Positions 62,859 to 64,000 of a stretch of DNA of 64,000 nt are shown here, piece after piece. A program made the translations under genes and the position numbers. Position 1 is the stretch's first letter; every line of letters begins with the position of its first letter. The notes beneath the pieces are model-generated. The model had not been told where the DNA came from. It did not search any database and saw only the letters and a program-made list of their open reading frames with translations. The DNA is from Stenotrophomonas sp. MMGLT7 (GTDB taxonomy: Bacteria > Pseudomonadota > Gammaproteobacteria > Xanthomonadales > Xanthomonadaceae), in the NCBI RefSeq assembly GCF_021168555.1, contig NZ_JAJOZS010000017.1, forward strand, positions 1-64,000, written 5' to 3'.

Positions 62859-64000
62859 TCGTTCCAGCGACGCTCGCCGCCTGCACGCAGCCGCGGATTT
62901 CGCGGCGGCAGAGACGGCCTATCTCGACGCACTGGCGTCGCATCCCCAAGATACGGAACTGCAACACGACTATGCCGTATTGCTGATGCAGACGCGACGC
63001 GAGGAACAAGCCATCACATGGTTCGAGCGCACACTAGCCGTACGCGCATCCATCGACAGCAGCCTGGCACTTTTGCTGTGTCTGCGCGCCACGGGACGCA
63101 TCGCACAGGCTAGGGTGATCGCGGCGACACTCGTGGAGCGGGTTCCCGGCCACGCCATGGCATGGCTACTCAAGGGGAGTCTGGACGTCATTGCAGGTGC
63201 GCACGCCGCCGCCGAGCCAGCATTGCGGCGTTGTGTCCAGTTGGACCCGCGCCTGGGAGAAGCTTGGCACTACCTTGGCGAAGCGCTGCAGGCACTGCAG
63301 CGCTGGCAAGAGGCCATCCAGGCCTATCGTGTGTCCATGCACTATCAGCCGGCGGAAATATTCAACATTGCCCTGTGCAGCGAACGTGCCGGCCTCTGGC
63401 ATGAGGCGCTGGAAGGCTATCGCCGCATGCTGCGTATGTATCCTGACCGCGCCAACGTTATGGTAAGGCTGGCCCAGGCCGAGGCCATGTGCTGTCTGTT
63501 CGAGGAGGAAGCCGGGACCATGACGCGGCTACATCAGCGTCTGACATCATCTTCTTTCGCGTTAGCCGCCGATGATCATCCCGAGGCATTTCCTTTAGCC
63601 TACCTGCCGCTGGCCAACACCCTCAGAGCCGACCTGTTGCGACGCCATGCAGCGTCGATCGCCCAGCGGGCTAGCAACCACGCATCACGCCGTGCGGCCC
63701 GCCGTAGCTGTTCAGCGGCACTAAGGAGACTTCGCATCGGCTATCTATCGGCCGATTTCGGGGAGCATCCAGTCGGCGAACTCATCCAGGGCGTCTTTGC
63801 CGCACACGATCGCGCGATCGTGGAGGTATACGGGTACTCCCTGCGCAGTCATGAAGGTGATATCTCTCGCCGGATTCGCGACGGCATGGACCACTTCCGC
63901 AACCTGGAAAGCATGCCGAGCACAGGGATCGCCGATCTCATCCGGCACGATGCACCGAATGTTCTGATCGACTTGGGGGGGTATACCCAAGGTGCCCGTC
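62851..64000 (+). CDS. TPR-SPINDLY (GT41, OGT-like) glycosyltransferase, 3' end missing
   Basis: The frame opens with GTG 62851 inside the methyltransferase end (8-bp overlap) and is still open at the window edge (383 codons seen). TPR-like helices cover about residues 1-220 (AETAYLDALASHPQDTELQHDYAVLLM, CVQLDPRLGEAWHYLGEALQALQRWQEAIQAY). The GT41 part then starts at LRRLRIGYLSADFGEHPVGELI and reaches VLIDLGGYTQGAR. This matches SPINDLY/O-GlcNAc-transferase-like proteins that glycosylate Ser/Thr in proteins. With an oxygenase and a methyltransferase in the same unit, protein or peptide modification is likely. Not complete in this window. Confidence 0.88.
   Translation, partial: MPDRSSDARRLHAAADFAAAETAYLDALASHPQDTELQHDYAVLLMQTRREEQAITWFERTLAVRASIDSSLALLLCLRATGRIAQARVIAATLVERVPGHAMAWLLKGSLDVIAGAHAAAEPALRRCVQLDPRLGEAWHYLGEALQALQRWQEAIQAYRVSMHYQPAEIFNIALCSERAGLWHEALEGYRRMLRMYPDRANVMVRLAQAEAMCCLFEEEAGTMTRLHQRLTSSSFALAADDHPEAFPLAYLPLANTLRADLLRRHAASIAQRASNHASRRAARRSCSAALRRLRIGYLSADFGEHPVGELIQGVFAAHDRAIVEVYGYSLRSHEGDISRRIRDGMDHFRNLESMPSTGIADLIRHDAPNVLIDLGGYTQGAR

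Overview
The window comes from the chromosome of a high-GC gammaproteobacterium that looks like Xanthomonadaceae (Pseudoxanthomonas, Stenotrophomonas, Luteimonas or Lysobacter type). The evidence is the pilT-pilU pair, several very large TonB-dependent receptors (TBDRs), a metX-metB-hom operon behind an apparent S-box leader, and many dispersed palindromic repeats of the kinds that litter xanthomonad genomes (GGGATTCG type, GGAGCGACTTCAGTCGCGAT type, CTTCTCCCGCTTGCGGG type). Genus assignment is inference. No tRNA or rRNA gene was seen.

Layout. 0.1-13.1 kb is housekeeping: pilT-pilU (minus), yggS-proC, an MFS transporter, a NIF3-like protein with pdxH, a P-loop kinase, dodecin, aroK-aroB, a WGR protein, and hemE coupled to a secreted protein and a second MFS pump. 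13.2-20.7 kb holds two paralogous giant hybrid histidine kinases with beta-propeller sensors. 20.8-23.1 kb has two YceI proteins around a cytochrome b561 and a glutaredoxin-like protein. 23.3-31.4 kb is an uptake and hydrolysis module: esterase plus TBDR on one side, and LysR, a DUF3100-like membrane protein and an M20 amidohydrolase on the other. Two matched LysR-type double operators with the same 19-bp internal gap flank it. 31.5-33.7 kb is a GntR regulator with L-serine dehydratase behind a 15-bp inverted repeat. 34-38 kb has a propeller-GGDEF protein and an alpha/beta hydrolase. 38.4-42 kb is hom, metB and metX under a SAM-I-like riboswitch. 42-51.8 kb has an M23 peptidase, prfC, a hemolysin-III protein, AsmA, a CBS protein, a GT2 glycosyltransferase, mtgA, hslO and a secreted barrel-like protein.

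The most unusual part is 52.2-64 kb, which is visibly less GC-rich at its left end. A complete Oar-like TBDR (receptor B, minus) and a TBDR body without a signal peptide (receptor A, plus) point away from each other. Between them lies a 1.8-kb segment with a tyrosine recombinase and, on the minus strand, an orphan TBDR signal peptide with its own Shine-Dalgarno and upstream region. The segment is bounded by inverted 17-bp copies of GTTGCTGCCCCCGCAAC. Flipping it would join the orphan signal peptide in frame to receptor A and move the promoter-bearing end from facing receptor B to facing receptor A. I read this as a candidate recombinase-driven ON/OFF, or A/B, switch of surface receptors, now in the A-OFF orientation. 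Downstream of receptor A, an ISL3-type element with perfect 13-bp ends and an 8-bp target duplication sits in the receptor's terminator T-tract. It is followed by a tight cluster of a 2OG-Fe(II) oxygenase, a methyltransferase and a SPINDLY-type TPR glycosyltransferase that runs off the window end.
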